Below the pieces are notes generated by a model. That model made no database searches. It was not told where the DNA came from and saw only the letters and a list, made by a program, of their open reading frames with translations. 64,000 nt of DNA from Druceiella hillmani (lineage: Eukaryota > Arthropoda > Insecta > Lepidoptera > Hepialidae): NCBI GenBank assembly GCA_039881145.1, contig JAYKKI010000039.1:16436001-16500000 (forward strand). Reading direction: 5' to 3'. Shown here piece after piece: positions 11,972 through 22,471 of this stretch (positions are counted from its first letter, which is position 1; each line of letters opens with the position of its first letter). The position numbers and the translations under genes are program-made.

Positions 11972-12210
11972 GGTCTCTCCCTCCCTCCCACTCTATCTCC
12001 ATCTCCTTTCTCTCTCTCCTTTTTCCCATCTCCCTCCTCTTTCTCCCCCTCTCTCTTCCTCTCCCCCATCTCCCTCTGCCTCTGTCTCACACATCTGTCT
12101 CCCTCTGCGTCTCTCTCCCTATCTCCTCCTCTTTCTTCCCCTCTCCCTCCCTCTCCTCTCGCCCTCGCCCTCCCACTTTCCCTTTGTCCATCCACTCTCT
12201 CTCTCACCGT
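11972..12210. repeat. Polypyrimidine (CT-rich) tract
   Basis: About 240 bp of nearly pure C and T on the plus strand consist of imperfect CTCTCC, TCCCTC and TTTCTC motifs. Open frames on both strands here are low-complexity artefacts. Such polypurine/polypyrimidine DNA can form triplex structures. Confidence 0.95.
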
Positions 12211-12529
12211 TAGGTACCGGTAGCTTCTTAAAAAAGCTTCGCCTCCATTTCATCGACGCATTCGCACCGTCTCACTTTTTCACTTAGCTCCCCATACTGA
12301 ACATCCGTTAAAAAGCTTCGCTTCAAAAGTCCGAACGAAACTTACAAACTATATTTATCAAAGAAAATATTTTTTATTTTCAAATTCCATTTTTCGTTGT
12401 TATTTATTAACTTACTATATTACTTTTATGCATTTGATTTAGATAAATGAAATATACGGAACATATAAATATTTCGTCTACCGTTACCAGAAAATACCTT
12501 CTAAACTTTATTAATTTTTGGAGCAGGCA
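12211..12529. other. AT-rich DNA, nothing recognised
   Basis: AAAAAGCTTCGC occurs twice (about 12230 and 12310), a weak local repeat. No gene is visible. Confidence 0.5.
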
Positions 12530-12735
12530 TAAATCACCCGCACACCACTAGCGTGCGGATGCCGTTCACTTTATTTATCGTCCGTTGCGGGTGCCGTTCA
12601 CTGTATTTATCATCGTAATTTAAGTCCGTTTCGTAGTACAGGAAGTACTCCGCCCACGCCCTCGCGTCCTGCGTACTTATAAATGCGTCCGCGTGCCTCG
12701 CATTCCGCGCGCCTCACGCACTCTGCGTCGATGTC
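12530..12735. other. CpG-rich island with a TATA-like motif
   Basis: About 200 bp with many CG dinucleotides (GCGTGCGGATGCCG, CGCCCACGCCCTCGCG, GCGTCCGCGTGCCTCGC) lie in AT-rich DNA. TATAAATG occurs at 12678. The motif TGCCGTTCACT(T/G)TATTTATC is duplicated at about 12562 and 12591. It could be a promoter remnant or the GC-rich core of a mobile element; nothing decides between these. Confidence 0.35.
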
Positions 12736-12785
12736 ATGATTTAAATTTATTATTGAAATATACTATCATAATTGGATAAGAGCAA

Positions 12786-12847
12786 ACAAAACAAATTTAT
12801 TTAACTAAGTAGGTAAAAACCTACTTAGTTAAATAAATTTGTTTTGT
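12786..12847. repeat. 29-bp perfect inverted repeat, 4-nt loop
   Basis: The left arm at 12786-12814 (ACAAAACAAATTTATTTAAC... through AGGT) is matched base for base by the right arm at 12819-12847. The loop is AAAA. The stem is perfect, with 29 consecutive pairs. Loop and arm are shorter than a typical animal miRNA precursor. Confidence 0.95.
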
Positions 12848-13240
12848 GTTTGTTGTCCATTTTTTCGTATTACCGTATGCATTGCATACTATCAATATAT
12901 CTCTTGGTATACTTGTTTTGATTAAATAAATTATATCGATTAACTTGAACAAAACGGATTTATTTTATTGTAATACGTGAACACGGAAAAACAGATCCAA
13001 CAACGTGACAGCTACTGCTTTAACAGGAAGAGACAATATTTAGAAGATAACGGTGTTGCCAACATTATAACGAAACTACATTGTCATATATTTAACAGCT
13101 TACATACATGTTAGAAACTCATAAAAATTACAGGTTCCTTGACCAAAAACCATAATTAAACCGAAAACCAAAATTTTGTAGATGATGGACAATATTATGC
13201 ATTCAATATTATCTGTAGTCAAGTAGTAACAATTGTGGTG

Positions 13241-13382
13241 GATCCTTCATTAAAATTGGAATTTTACGCATTATTTTTGATCAACAATGCGTAAAATTTC
13301 AATTTTGAGGAAGGATCTTTCGCATTTGTTACTACTATTTTACGCATTACCGACTAACAACAATGCGTGAAATTTCAATTTT
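13241..13382. repeat. Inverted-repeat (MITE-like) segment
   Basis: The arm at 13241-13272 (GATCCTTC...TTTTACGCATT) pairs with 13286-13317 (AATGCGTAAAATTT...GAAGGATC) with about three mismatches around a 13-nt loop. A second, shorter foldback follows at about 13338-13382 and reuses ATTTTACGCATT and AATGCGTGAAATTT. No transposase is present. Confidence 0.7.
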
Positions 13383-14927
13383 AAAACTTACGGTGTCTCT
13401 CTGGTTTTGGTTTTTTATGCCATTTTATATTTTATTTCCACATAGCAAAGACGTATACATATGAAATGATATTCTAAAATATTTGCAATTAAGACCCACT
13501 ATGATTTATTTTAAAGAAAGAATAATCAACTGTTAAGACATAACTTTCCATGAACGATATATGAACTTTTTTAACAGCCCATGTTATTCGGATTGACACA
13601 AATCAAATGATACTTCATTAGTGAAAATTGGATGAAGAATTTAAAATATATGTGAGAAGGTAAGATTCACATATATACATAAAATTAAATTCATAACCAT
13701 TCCTTTTGGCTTCGTTGTGTTTGGGTAAAATGTTTCCTCATGTTGAGGAAAAATGTATATTAAAAATGAAGGAATGCATCTATAATAAACACAAAGAGAT
13801 TCCAAAACTTTACATTTGAATTTGACTTAACAGTCTTGAGCTTCTTACAATTTCAATAAAGAAGCTAAATTAAGATCCAACTGGTTAAATTAATATCTAT
13901 AAAGTAATTCCCGACTTGGTGCTCGTATGTCACAATTGAGAAGCATTAATAGAATTCGAGGCTTTGAGGTAGAAGTGAAATGTTTCTACAAAAATCTTGA
14001 AATAATGAAAAAGTATAATTTTGAATCTAATTGCGAAAATTTTGAAGATAAATTCATTACATAAAAAATATTCAAAATTTTTTTTATTAATACATAATCA
14101 AGGGAAAATAACTTGTATACAGAACAATTTGCAGTTTATTGTTTTATTGTGATTTGTGGGTCTCGTTAAACGATCGCTTCTGACAATTAAACTTCAAGGC
14201 TGATCATGATTAACTAATAAAATAACAATAAAAACCAAACCGAGCCCTGCCTTAATAGCAGGCAAAGACAACGGAGGATAAATCATTAAAGTGATGTAAA
14301 GACATCGATCGAGATCGATCTGAAATCAAATTTAAATATTTATGAATGTGAAAATAATTTCCCTTTTTAGAATGTCGCCTATCTTTGTAACTGCATATAT
14401 TCTGTACTTATCGCTTATAGAAAATAAGCACAAAACATTTCACATAAGATGAATTTCCACCAGATGTTCAAGACACAAGTGATGGTGATACAAAAATAGA
14501 AAAAAAAACATATGAATTATTTAAATTCCTGCTTTAGTGCCGAAACATGTCATTAGTTCTCCAAAAACAGTCCACACAAGACAAAATTATTGGCTTATTT
14601 TCAATACCCTTATCTCTTTTACTTATGTGCTTTCTTTAGTTCTCTATCCTTTTTTTATAGACTGTGTATGAATGCTACTTAGAGCTTCTTTTATTTCCTT
14701 TTATAAAAGTATGACATGTTTATTTAATATAATGTCATTGGTCGAGTTGCCGAAATGTAAATCTATCGATTTATATCTCATCTAAAGCAACATCCAATAA
14801 TGAATATCGCCATTGAATGAGTGATACCAATCATATCTCTTGACCTTGAATTATATAATAACTGCACATCGATAGAACGCACTGTGTATCGAAGTTGAAG
14901 CGCCAGGACTACGGACATCGATAACTC
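13383..14927. other. AT-rich DNA, no gene recognised
   Basis: No domain-bearing frame, repeat family or RNA gene was seen in this 1.5 kb. A short foldback with ATATGTGA and TCACATAT arms occurs near 13650-13676. Confidence 0.5.
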
Positions 14928-14930
14928 TAA

Positions 14931-15142
14931 CGCCCGTATGCACAACACATGGTCAAGACTGCCAGTCGGTCTTACTGACAGTTAAAAACGTATTTCTGTT
15001 TCTCATTAAGTCGGAACAAGAGTCTACTTAATCGACCGTACCCTATTGCATGGTCCAATTGGTAAAGTATCCATACAAAATAGGTTTTTAATTGTCAGTA
15101 AAACTGACTGAGAATCCTGACCGTGTGTGATGCATACGGACG
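14931..15142. mobile_element. MITE with about 60-bp terminal inverted repeats, TAA duplication
   Basis: The left end begins CGCCCGTATGCA at 14931. The right end, read on the minus strand from 15142, begins CGTCCGTATGCA. The inverted similarity continues inward through GGTCA, CAGTC, TACTGACA and TTAAAAAC, about 60 bp at roughly 75-80% identity. Both ends are flanked by TAA (14928-14930 and 15143-15145). A 3-bp TWA target duplication suits the PIF/Harbinger superfamily, but the terminal bases are not diagnostic. The element is 212 bp and non-coding. Confidence 0.65.
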
Positions 15143-15145
15143 TAA

Positions 15146-15479
15146 GAAATTGCGTGGATGTGCGTCATTGTCAATGCAAAAGAATTTTATTGAATTGGAG
15201 GATGACAAAATGGAGATGGATTATGTTGCAAAAAAAAGATTTAAATTTTGTCGCGCAATGTAGCAAGATAAAATATTTGTAACAAACTGATGTGTCAAAC
15301 AAGACAGCGATAAATTGTTTTTCCCCGCTATTTCCTGCAACAACGTATTTCTTTAGTAGATTTTATTATTCGATATTTCTAGTTTTGGATTGTCTTACCT
15401 TGCGTTATGCGTCCGCTGAAAAATTTACCTTAGTTCCAAATTGATAACAGAGAACAAAGACTAAGTTTTGCATACTACG
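15146..15479. other. AT-rich DNA, nothing recognised
   Basis: No coding frame or repeat was noticed between the MITE and the 39-bp array. Confidence 0.5.
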
Positions 15480-15772
15480 AGTTTTCCAATAAACTAACTT
15501 CATTAATATTTACTAAGCGGTTGTCAATAAACAAATTACATTATTTTTAACTACGCGGTTTTCAATAACAACTTACATTAATATTTACTAGGCGGTTTTC
15601 AATAAACAAATTACAAAATTATTAACTACAAGGTTTTCAGTAAACAAATTACATTATTATTAACTACGAGGCCTCATTAAATTAATTACATTATTATTAA
15701 CTAGGCAGTTTTCAATAAAGAAATTACATTGTTATTAACTACGCGGTTTTCAATAAACAGATTACCCATTCC
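15480..15772. repeat. About 39-bp degenerate tandem array, eight copies
   Basis: GGTTTTCAATAAACAAATTA followed by CATTATTATTAACTACG recurs about every 38-40 bp. Units are diverged (GTTGTCAATAAAC, GTTTTCAGTAAAC, GCCTCATTAAATT), so the array is old. It ends at a GC-rich CCCGGGCAGGGG block. Confidence 0.85.
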
Positions 15773-16287
15773 GTTTTTGCCCGGGCAGGGGTCAAGACTC
15801 AATTTTTAAACGCTTTTTTATATAATAATTGTTTTGATTAATGTTTGCTTGTTAATAAGTTCTTTAGTCAAATATAGTAGGGTCCAATCTTATAAGATAA
15901 ACACATTTGATAAGAAACAATACCTAACTATTAACCGTATAGGTCTTGGATTTATTTATAGATTCCATTGCAATATATAATTTATTCAAACCTTATTCTC
16001 ATTTTGCAAAACAAAACAAGTCATAACAGAAAACCTGTATAATAATTAGCACTATAAACTGTTGAATTTTTTTATAGATTTTTATGTTGCCTATAATATT
16101 TCCACACATTATTTTAATATAGCTATAATGGTTTAAAAATTTTACTCCATAATACACCTATCTCGAGTTCCCTTAACTTAAATTGTCGATAGCTCATTAA
16201 GCACACCTTCTAAATAGATTAATATATTGCCTACGTGCATGTGGGTGGTATAAACTATACGCTGGCGAATGGCTAATTGGCTATATA
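15773..16287. other. AT-rich DNA, nothing recognised
   Basis: No gene or repeat was recognised. It separates the 39-bp array from the 157-bp array. Confidence 0.5.
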
Positions 16288-17532
16288 TAAGCTAGTTTTG
16301 CACCAAATCTTAAAAAAGAGACAAATAAAATTTCTCTATTTACAAGTAAGACAATAGGCATAAATTGATTTAAGTAAAACCTGTATTACTCAGATAATCG
16401 GAACTGTGACACATTTATTATTGTTGGATCGATACATAAGTTATTTTTTGCGCCAAATCTTAAAAAACACAAATTAAATTCTCTTCTTTATATAAGTATG
16501 ATAATAGACATCAGTTCATTTAAGTAGAACACCTTTCTCTTTTACCCAGATAACTGGAACTACAACACATTTATTATTGTTGTATCGATCCATAAGTTAT
16601 TTTTTGCGCCAAATCTTAAAAACACAAATAAAATTCCCTTCTTTACATAAGTATGACAATAAACATCAATTCACATAAGTAGAACACCTTTCTCTTTTAC
16701 CCAAATAACTGGAAATGTAAAACTTTTATTATTGTTGAAACGATACATAATTTATTTTTGCGCCAAACGTTAAAAACACATAAATAAAATTCCCTTCTTT
16801 ACATAAGTATGACAATAGACATCAATTCACATAAGTAGAACACCTTTCCCTTTTACTCAGAGAACTGGAAATGTAACACCTTTATTATTGTTGTATCGAT
16901 CCATAAGTTATTTTTTGCGCCAAATCTTAAAAACATACAAATAAAATTCCCTTCTTTATAACAAAAGTATGACAATAGGCCTCAATTCACATAAGTAGAA
17001 CACCTTTCTCTTTTACCCAAATAACTAGAACCGTAAAACCTTTATTATTGTTGAATCGATACATAATTTATTTTTGCGCCAAACCTTAAAAACACATAAA
17101 TCAAATTCCCTCCTTTACATAAGTAGAACAATATACATCAATTCACATAAGTAGAACACCTTTCCCTTTTACTCAGAGAACTGGAAATGTAACACCTTTA
17201 TTATTGTTGTATCGATCCATAAGTTATTTTTTGCGCCAAATCTTAAAAACACATAAATCAAATTCCCTTCTTTATAACAAAAGTATGAAAATAAGCCCCA
17301 ATTCACATAAGTAGAACACCTTTCCCTTTTACCCAGAGAACTGGAACTGTAAAACCTTTATTATTGTTGAAACGATACATAATTTATTTTTGCGCCAAAT
17401 CTTAAAAACACAAATAAAATTCCCTTCTTTACATAAGTATGACAATAGACATTAATTCACATAAGTAGAACACCTTTCTCTTTTACCCAGAGAACTGGAA
17501 CTGTGACACCTTTATTATTATTGGATCGATAC
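16288..17532. repeat. About 157-bp satellite array, eight copies, dimeric organisation
   Basis: The marker GCGCCAAA recurs at 16450, 16606, 16760, 16917, 17076, 17233 and 17392, with a diverged first copy (TTGCACCAAATCTT) near 16298. From the third unit on, two versions alternate: CGATCCATAAGTTATTTTTTG and CGATACATAATTTATTTTTG (one base more or fewer in the T run). The amplified block was therefore a dimer of about 315 bp. Divergence is modest, so the array is older than the 159-bp array. Confidence 0.93.
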
Positions 17533-17924
17533 GGCTTTAGTAAATACAGGCACAATTGTTAGTACTAACGAGCTCAGTAAATGGTATCTTTATTGTCAAT
17601 AGTACTGGCGCTGACGCAGACAAGGAGGTTGAGTAAATAGCGAGCGCCTGATTGATTTCACGTACGTAAAAAGAGTATTGATTTTTTGTGAGGTGCAGCC
17701 ATCAGCCCTCTTTGAAATTGATATTGATTGAGTATCAGGTTTGGCATAGATAATATGTTATATAGAGTTGGTTTATAAATGTCAATAGATACAGACATTG
17801 GATTCTACACAATAGGGATTTTAGAATATGGTTGCTACGTAACTAATATAGGTATTTATATATGATACAGCAGCTAGGTAAACATCAATCGTATGGAAAA
17901 TCATGACTAACTTCTTTTTTTTAA
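17533..17924. other. Unassigned DNA beyond the 157-bp array
   Basis: No gene is visible. A moderately GC-rich stretch around 17620-17670 (TAGCGAGCGCCTGA) carries no recognised motif. Confidence 0.5.
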
Positions 17925-17936
17925 TATTTATTCTAC

Positions 17937-18111
17937 ATTGAATATATTTGGCGTTAATTTTGTAGAAATTCATTATTCACAACTAAATGAAACTACGTAT
18001 CTTTGCTAACAGCCCACCTGAAGATGTTATAATACAACGAAACCTAGGTCGTGGTAAAGAACTTAAAGAAAGTAGAAATAATACTACATCACGTAGTTTC
18101 ATTTAATTGTG
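17937..18111 (+). mobile_element. Hammerhead-bearing short element, copy E1 (175 bp)
   Basis: The element is bounded by perfect 12-bp direct repeats TATTTATTCTAC at 17925-17936 and 18112-18123, as expected of a target-site duplication. It opens with an inverted version of the family tail (TTGAATATATTTGGCG...ACTACGT, 17938-17998). The ribozyme core and the proximal tail follow, ending ACGTAGTTTCATTTAATTGTG. The left arm TAAATGAAACTACGT (17984-17998) and right arm ACGTAGTTTCATTTA (18091-18105) are exact inverted repeats around the ribozyme segment. It has no coding capacity. Short retroposed RNAs of retrozyme or Penelope-derived type are the closest known class, by inference. Confidence 0.75.
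18010..18060 (+). ncRNA. Hammerhead ribozyme motif, copy E1
   Basis: Stem I 5' side CCAC (18014-18017) is followed by the core CTGAAGA (18018-18024). Stem II is GTTAT-AAT-ACAAC with one mismatch. GAAA follows at 18039-18042, then a minimal stem III (ACC-TA-GGT) and C17 at 18050. The predicted cleavage is between 18050 and 18051, and GTGG (18051-18054) closes stem I. An outer stem I segment TCTTT/AAAGA is also present. One extra U lies between the core and stem II relative to the consensus. Confidence 0.65.
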
Positions 18112-18123
18112 TATTTATTCTAC

Positions 18124-18657
18124 GGTATTTTGCTATTTTTTAAACGAAACAGCTTTTGTGTTTAATATATGAAACGCTGAGGATAATACCGTAACGTTTC
18201 ACCGCCACATAACGCCATACTAATGCCATCTATCGTTCGTTATTGTTTAATATTCGAATACCTTAAGAACGGTTTGTGATATTTTTTTAAATATCGTACA
18301 GAAGTAAAATTTGTAGTATTATAAAAAGAATTACCTGAGATTATTCAATTATATTTTGCCTTAGTTTCCTTGGCTCGCGTGGAGTTGGTATTTTCTTAAA
18401 TGAAAGTGTGTTATGTTTATCTTGATGAAATAGGTAATTTTTAAGCTAAATTTCGTGAAGGTCGACTAAATAAATCTTTCAGTTTTTCAGTTTCAGTTGG
18501 TATAAATTCTAAAGAATATAAAAAAAATTATGAATGCCAATATTAGAAACCGAACCCAGCCCCACTACCCTTATAAAATATTGATGTGACCTAAATCGCG
18601 CTACCACTAGGTACTTATATATCCATCTAATAATTACAAAACTTGTTTTTACTAAAG
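18124..18657. other. AT-rich DNA, nothing recognised
   Basis: No gene or repeat family is identified between the ribozyme element and the tRNA-like SINE head. Confidence 0.5.
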
Positions 18658-18725
18658 GGGGTGTCAATGGCCTAAGTGGTGGACACTTAAGCCATTAACA
18701 CCCTCGTTGGGTTCATTCCCAAAAA
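18658..18725 (+). mobile_element. tRNA-derived SINE head
   Basis: TGGCCTAAGTGG at 18668-18679 fits the RNA polymerase III A box (TRGCNNANNNGG). GGTTCATTCC at 18710-18719 fits a B box with usual tRNA-like spacing. The segment also folds as a hairpin: arms 18659-18678 and 18684-18703 pair with two mismatches around a 5-nt loop, so it is not an intact tRNA cloverleaf. It runs straight into a family D repeat fragment. Confidence 0.6.
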
Positions 18726-18769
18726 ACATCGTAAACGCTGGCACCTTTTTTTTTAAATCTGTATTTATA

Positions 18770-19165
18770 GTTTCTAGAGTTTCGTATCTCAAAAGGAAAA
18801 ACGAAACCCTTATAAGAGCTCTATATGTGTCTGTCCATCTGTTTGTCGGAAAAAATGATCGTCACAACGTTGTTTTTCTCGGAAACTACTTGACTTATGG
18901 ACTTGAAATTTGGTAAAGTATTAAGTCATATTAACCCGCATATATATCAACAGCTATAATTGCCAATCGAAAATATTCGTTTGGCAATTTTAGAGGGGGT
19001 ATTTCACATCCATAATTTTTTTCATTTTTATAATGAGTTTGGGATATCGTTTGAAAGAGATAGTTATAAGGGGGTCAAAAATATTTCTTTTTCATTTCTG
19101 GTTATATATCTTCGAAGATATATTGAAATATATAAAAGATATCCTCCTTCCCCCCCCCCGCCTTA
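18770..19165 (-). mobile_element. Family D dispersed repeat fragment
   Basis: GTTTCGTATCTCAAAAGG followed by AACGAAACCCTTATAAG is the reverse-complement end of the family seen at 37040-37830. GTCTGTCCATCTGTTTGTC, CTCGGAAACTACTTGACT and GACTTGAAATTTGG follow in the usual order. The distal part (GGTCAAAAATATTTC...ATATATTGAAATATAT) matches 37500-37600 in reverse. This repeat type is abundant in Lepidoptera. The frames here are non-coding. Confidence 0.7.
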
Positions 19166-21594
19166 TTACCGTAATACTGTATTATGACGTCATTTTCAAT
19201 AAATCATTACATTATAAATTTTGTTGTTTTTAGTCAAACTTCATAGAAATGAAGGTTAATTAAAATGTCTTTGTCTCATTTGCTCTCATAAATTTATGAT
19301 ATTTTACTAAAATAGCAAAATTTAGGAGTAGACATCCTATTCAAATTTCTGGACATTTTTCTGTTTTAATTGCTATTTTTATAAAACCATTTGGATTTTT
19401 TATTGTACTTGTACGTACAAGTGCAGCGTATTGCGTTTTTTAAATATTAGCGGAAATTCCAAGCACGTAACTCCTTAATATTTCTCGCCACCATATAACC
19501 AAAGAATATTAAATATTACTGCGTAATATAACTATGTGAAAAAAAAGATAAGTAACTTTAAGTTTACATCCGCAAAAAAAACAATTCGTCAAAACATGTA
19601 TCTCAAGGATAAGGAGTGAAACGCAAAAGGTATGTCTCTGACATACACAAATATTATGACATACATAGGTATTTATTACAGAGCAAACAAAATTTTGTGA
19701 TATTATGTGGAGACATCAATCAGTATGTTGAAAATCACTGTTAAATAACGAGCGTTCCAATTTCCCAAATTATCTTACTTTCCCAATATCCTATTAAAGT
19801 TTTCCGTAAAAACTATATTACAATATTGTTACAAAAATTTTTCTTTTTAAGGAAATTTATATTTTCATCTTTAATTGGTACTAACACACTGTTTCATGTA
19901 AAATTAAATGTAAAGCACAACATCCCAAGGTTTCGCGTCAAGGGATATATTTCTCGTTTCGAAAAATTTGAGAAAATACTAGAAATAATGAGCAACTCAG
20001 CCAAGGATATATAAGCCGCAGGTATTCTGTGGAAAAGTCACTGACGTTTTCTTGCTTTATCATTTGACAGTAGTTACTTTAGACAGGAACATTGTTTTTG
20101 AGATATTGTTGCTTGTTACTTATTAATACTCTTAAACTTTTTAATAGGTTATTTTGAAATTAATTATTCAATAAGTCGTTGTACCAAAAAAAAAACACGG
20201 CGAGCAATTCGTAACAACATTAAAGTACTTACTAATTTAAATAATATAAATGGGTAGATGTTATAAAATATTATGGAAACGAGGAAATACATACCAACTA
20301 AGTTGTACAACTGGGTTTAATATTTGCCTTCTGAATTTTCGAATAAATATACTTTAACACGACGACAAATTTCACGTTAAACAAATTATGAGATGTTTGC
20401 GTTAAACAGTTTTAAAGAAAGGTTATAGGAGAAGAATGACTAATCTTATCGTTTTGTTTGAAAAATTAAACAATTAAGCTAATCGAACTGGAACCTTAGC
20501 GATATTTTTGACAACGAAACGTACAAAGTTAAATTTACTTTCAACAAGTGAAATTTTAAAGCCAATCGAACGATGTAACTTTTTGTAACAAAATTAATCT
20601 ATGCCTTTATTTAATATTAATGCTTTCGTAAGTCAGTTCTTCATTTCAAAGCTTTTACTAAGTCTCACTACGCACTCGTTTCGACAAGGATAATTTGAAA
20701 ATTTGCCCTCTGTTGGCAATTAAAATCACTTAAGCTTCTGGATAATAATAACTCTGTTGACAGATTGTAGGACATAAAACCGTGGTATTATTTTTATACC
20801 TTGCATCATTGGTATAAATGTCATTATGGTAGCAATTTTAAACTTCTATTGCTGTCTTAATACAACTTCTTTATTTCAGGGATATCAAGCCTAAAAATAA
20901 AAAAAAACACTTGCGAATACACAAACATGTATCATACTTCATCAAAAATATCTCATAAAAAATATGAATTATCAAACCATTCTTAATCAAATATGAATTA
21001 GCAAATCATTGTTTAATTGTTTATTAACAATTCCAGTTACGTTAAATAAGATGATCAACAATTGGGTTTAAAATATGAGTAAAATATGCGTTTTGTTAGT
21101 ATTGATATATTAATCAATACTAACGAAATTTTAAACTACCGTTATTAGTAACATATTCACGATTTTCGCACTAAAATTATAATAGAATCACTGATCAATT
21201 AAATTTGAAAACTATAGTAACGATTTAGACGTCCAATCTTTAAAACGATTTTAATAATTCATAGCAATTAAATACAAACTTTTCATCTGTTAAACATGTG
21301 TACTCTCTTTTAAATTTGGAGATGTCGGATATCAAAGACCACATAAATAAATTAAATAGTCTTCAAAATTCGTAAGTTCCCTATTTCTGTAGCCTCAGAG
21401 GATAAGATCAAGATGATGAGGCTATTCTGAGATTAATTGTATGGAAATGATCAGCGCAATCTATTCATTATCTTTCTCAATTATCATGTGTTTAATGTAA
21501 TGAACTTTAGGATCCGTTATTCCTTACGTCCGTAGTTAGAGCTTTAGATATTCATAGCCTCGGATTAAGCACCTGGAAGGCTTCCCTTAACCTT
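19166..21594. other. AT-rich DNA with one short palindrome
   Basis: No recognised gene lies in 2.4 kb. A foldback GTTAGTATTGAT-ATATTA-ATCAATACTAAC lies at 21095-21124 (12-bp perfect arms). Open frames at 19826-20014 and elsewhere are short and unassigned. Confidence 0.5.
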
Positions 21595-22096
21595 TTCATA
21601 CTCAAACATAATACGGTGTTAAACTCTATATAACGAATCTCTCGAGTATTTTCTTTCGCTATAGAGAGTTTTCACTTTAAAATAAATATTTTTAAATAAA
21701 ATAAATATTTTTTTAAGATTTCAAAATGTTTATTCGGTTTTATTTGCAATGATATTTAATCAGTTCCCTTATTCTCGTATAGCTTACATTTGTTTCTTAC
21801 ATTTTAAAATAATTATTTTTAAAAAATCCGTCAAATTTAATTGAATTTGTTTAGCATTCCAATAGCTATTTTGTATTTTCTTATAAACGAAAGAGGATGT
21901 GTTAATGGTCAAATTTACCCAGTAAAAACATGAGCCTAACGAAAACAACAGTAATATTTGTACACAATAACAGCAATAAAGTTATGTCTATTCATTCTTA
22001 GAATTGTCGCCATTCGTAAAGATATTTCCAAGTCTATGCGAGCCTATTGGTAATAAATATGTCCTTAGTGACAATAAACAATAAACAACTTTTATT
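21595..22096 (-). mobile_element. pogo/Tigger-like element, 3' non-coding part, copy 1
   Basis: AACTCTATATAACGAATC...TTTCGCTATAGAGAGTTTTC at about 21621-21671 resembles the foldback ends of pogo/Tigger elements. It aligns with 51380-51430 of the second copy. Downstream similarity to copy 2 (ATTTAATCAGTTCCCTTAT, TTACATTTTAAAATAATTAT, TATTTTGTATTTTCTT) continues to about 21885 and skips the insertions present in copy 2. It therefore preserves the pre-insertion state. Confidence 0.65.
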
Positions 22097-22440
22097 GGCA
22101 CGTTGTTACAGCGCTGTTAATGAACCACGAGAGCATAGCCCGATTCAAGTTGTTGAATTTCGGCTTTCTTAACGTCTTACAGGAACTTCATTCCATTTCA
22201 GCCTTTAGTATCTTCTCCTTGCTCTTCAAAATATTAGACACAGCTGAAGCAACAAGTCCAAAACGTCTCCCAACATCTCTTTGCTTTTCTCCTTGCTCTG
22301 TCGCGTATTAAAGCTACTGTCTGATCAATACGTAAACTTTTTCTTTTTGTAGCCATGTTTGCCATGTAAAGATAATGAGTCTATGCGAGCCTATTGGTAA
22401 TAAATATGTACTTAGTGATAATAAACAATAAACAGCTTTT
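22031..22440. repeat. 63-bp direct repeats bracketing a transposase fragment
   Basis: AGTCTATGCGAGCCTATTGG and the next 43 bp (22031-22093) recur at 22378-22440 with a few substitutions. They enclose the N-terminal pogo/Tigger transposase fragment. The second copy lies about 30 bp from the start of the GGGGAA array. Confidence 0.9.
22120..22356 (-). pseudogene. pogo/Tigger transposase N-terminal fragment, frameshifted
   Basis: Read on the minus strand from the ATG at 22356, the frame opens MATKRKSLR, typical of the CENP-B/pogo N-terminal helix-turn-helix region. It reaches ...ALIRD and then shifts by one base; the next frame continues EQGEKQRDVGRRFGL, VASAVSNILKSKEKI and a stop at about 22188. 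These are the second and third helices of the DNA-binding domain. The catalytic domain is absent. The same frame break occurs in the copy at 53425. This is a dead fragment. Confidence 0.8.
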
Positions 22441-22471
22441 GCTGCCTAAACAATGTCTTCTCATACTTAAA

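Noticed and set aside
11941..12223. Three overlapping frames of 83-88 codons
   Set aside because: They lie entirely in a CT-rich tract and are low-complexity Ser/Leu/Pro or Arg/Glu translations.
12786..12847. microRNA precursor
   Set aside because: A perfect 29-bp stem with a 4-nt loop is too short and too perfect for a typical animal pre-miRNA.
18658..18725. Genuine tRNA gene
   Set aside because: The A and B boxes are present but the segment folds as one long hairpin rather than a cloverleaf, and it continues into a dispersed repeat; a SINE head fits better.
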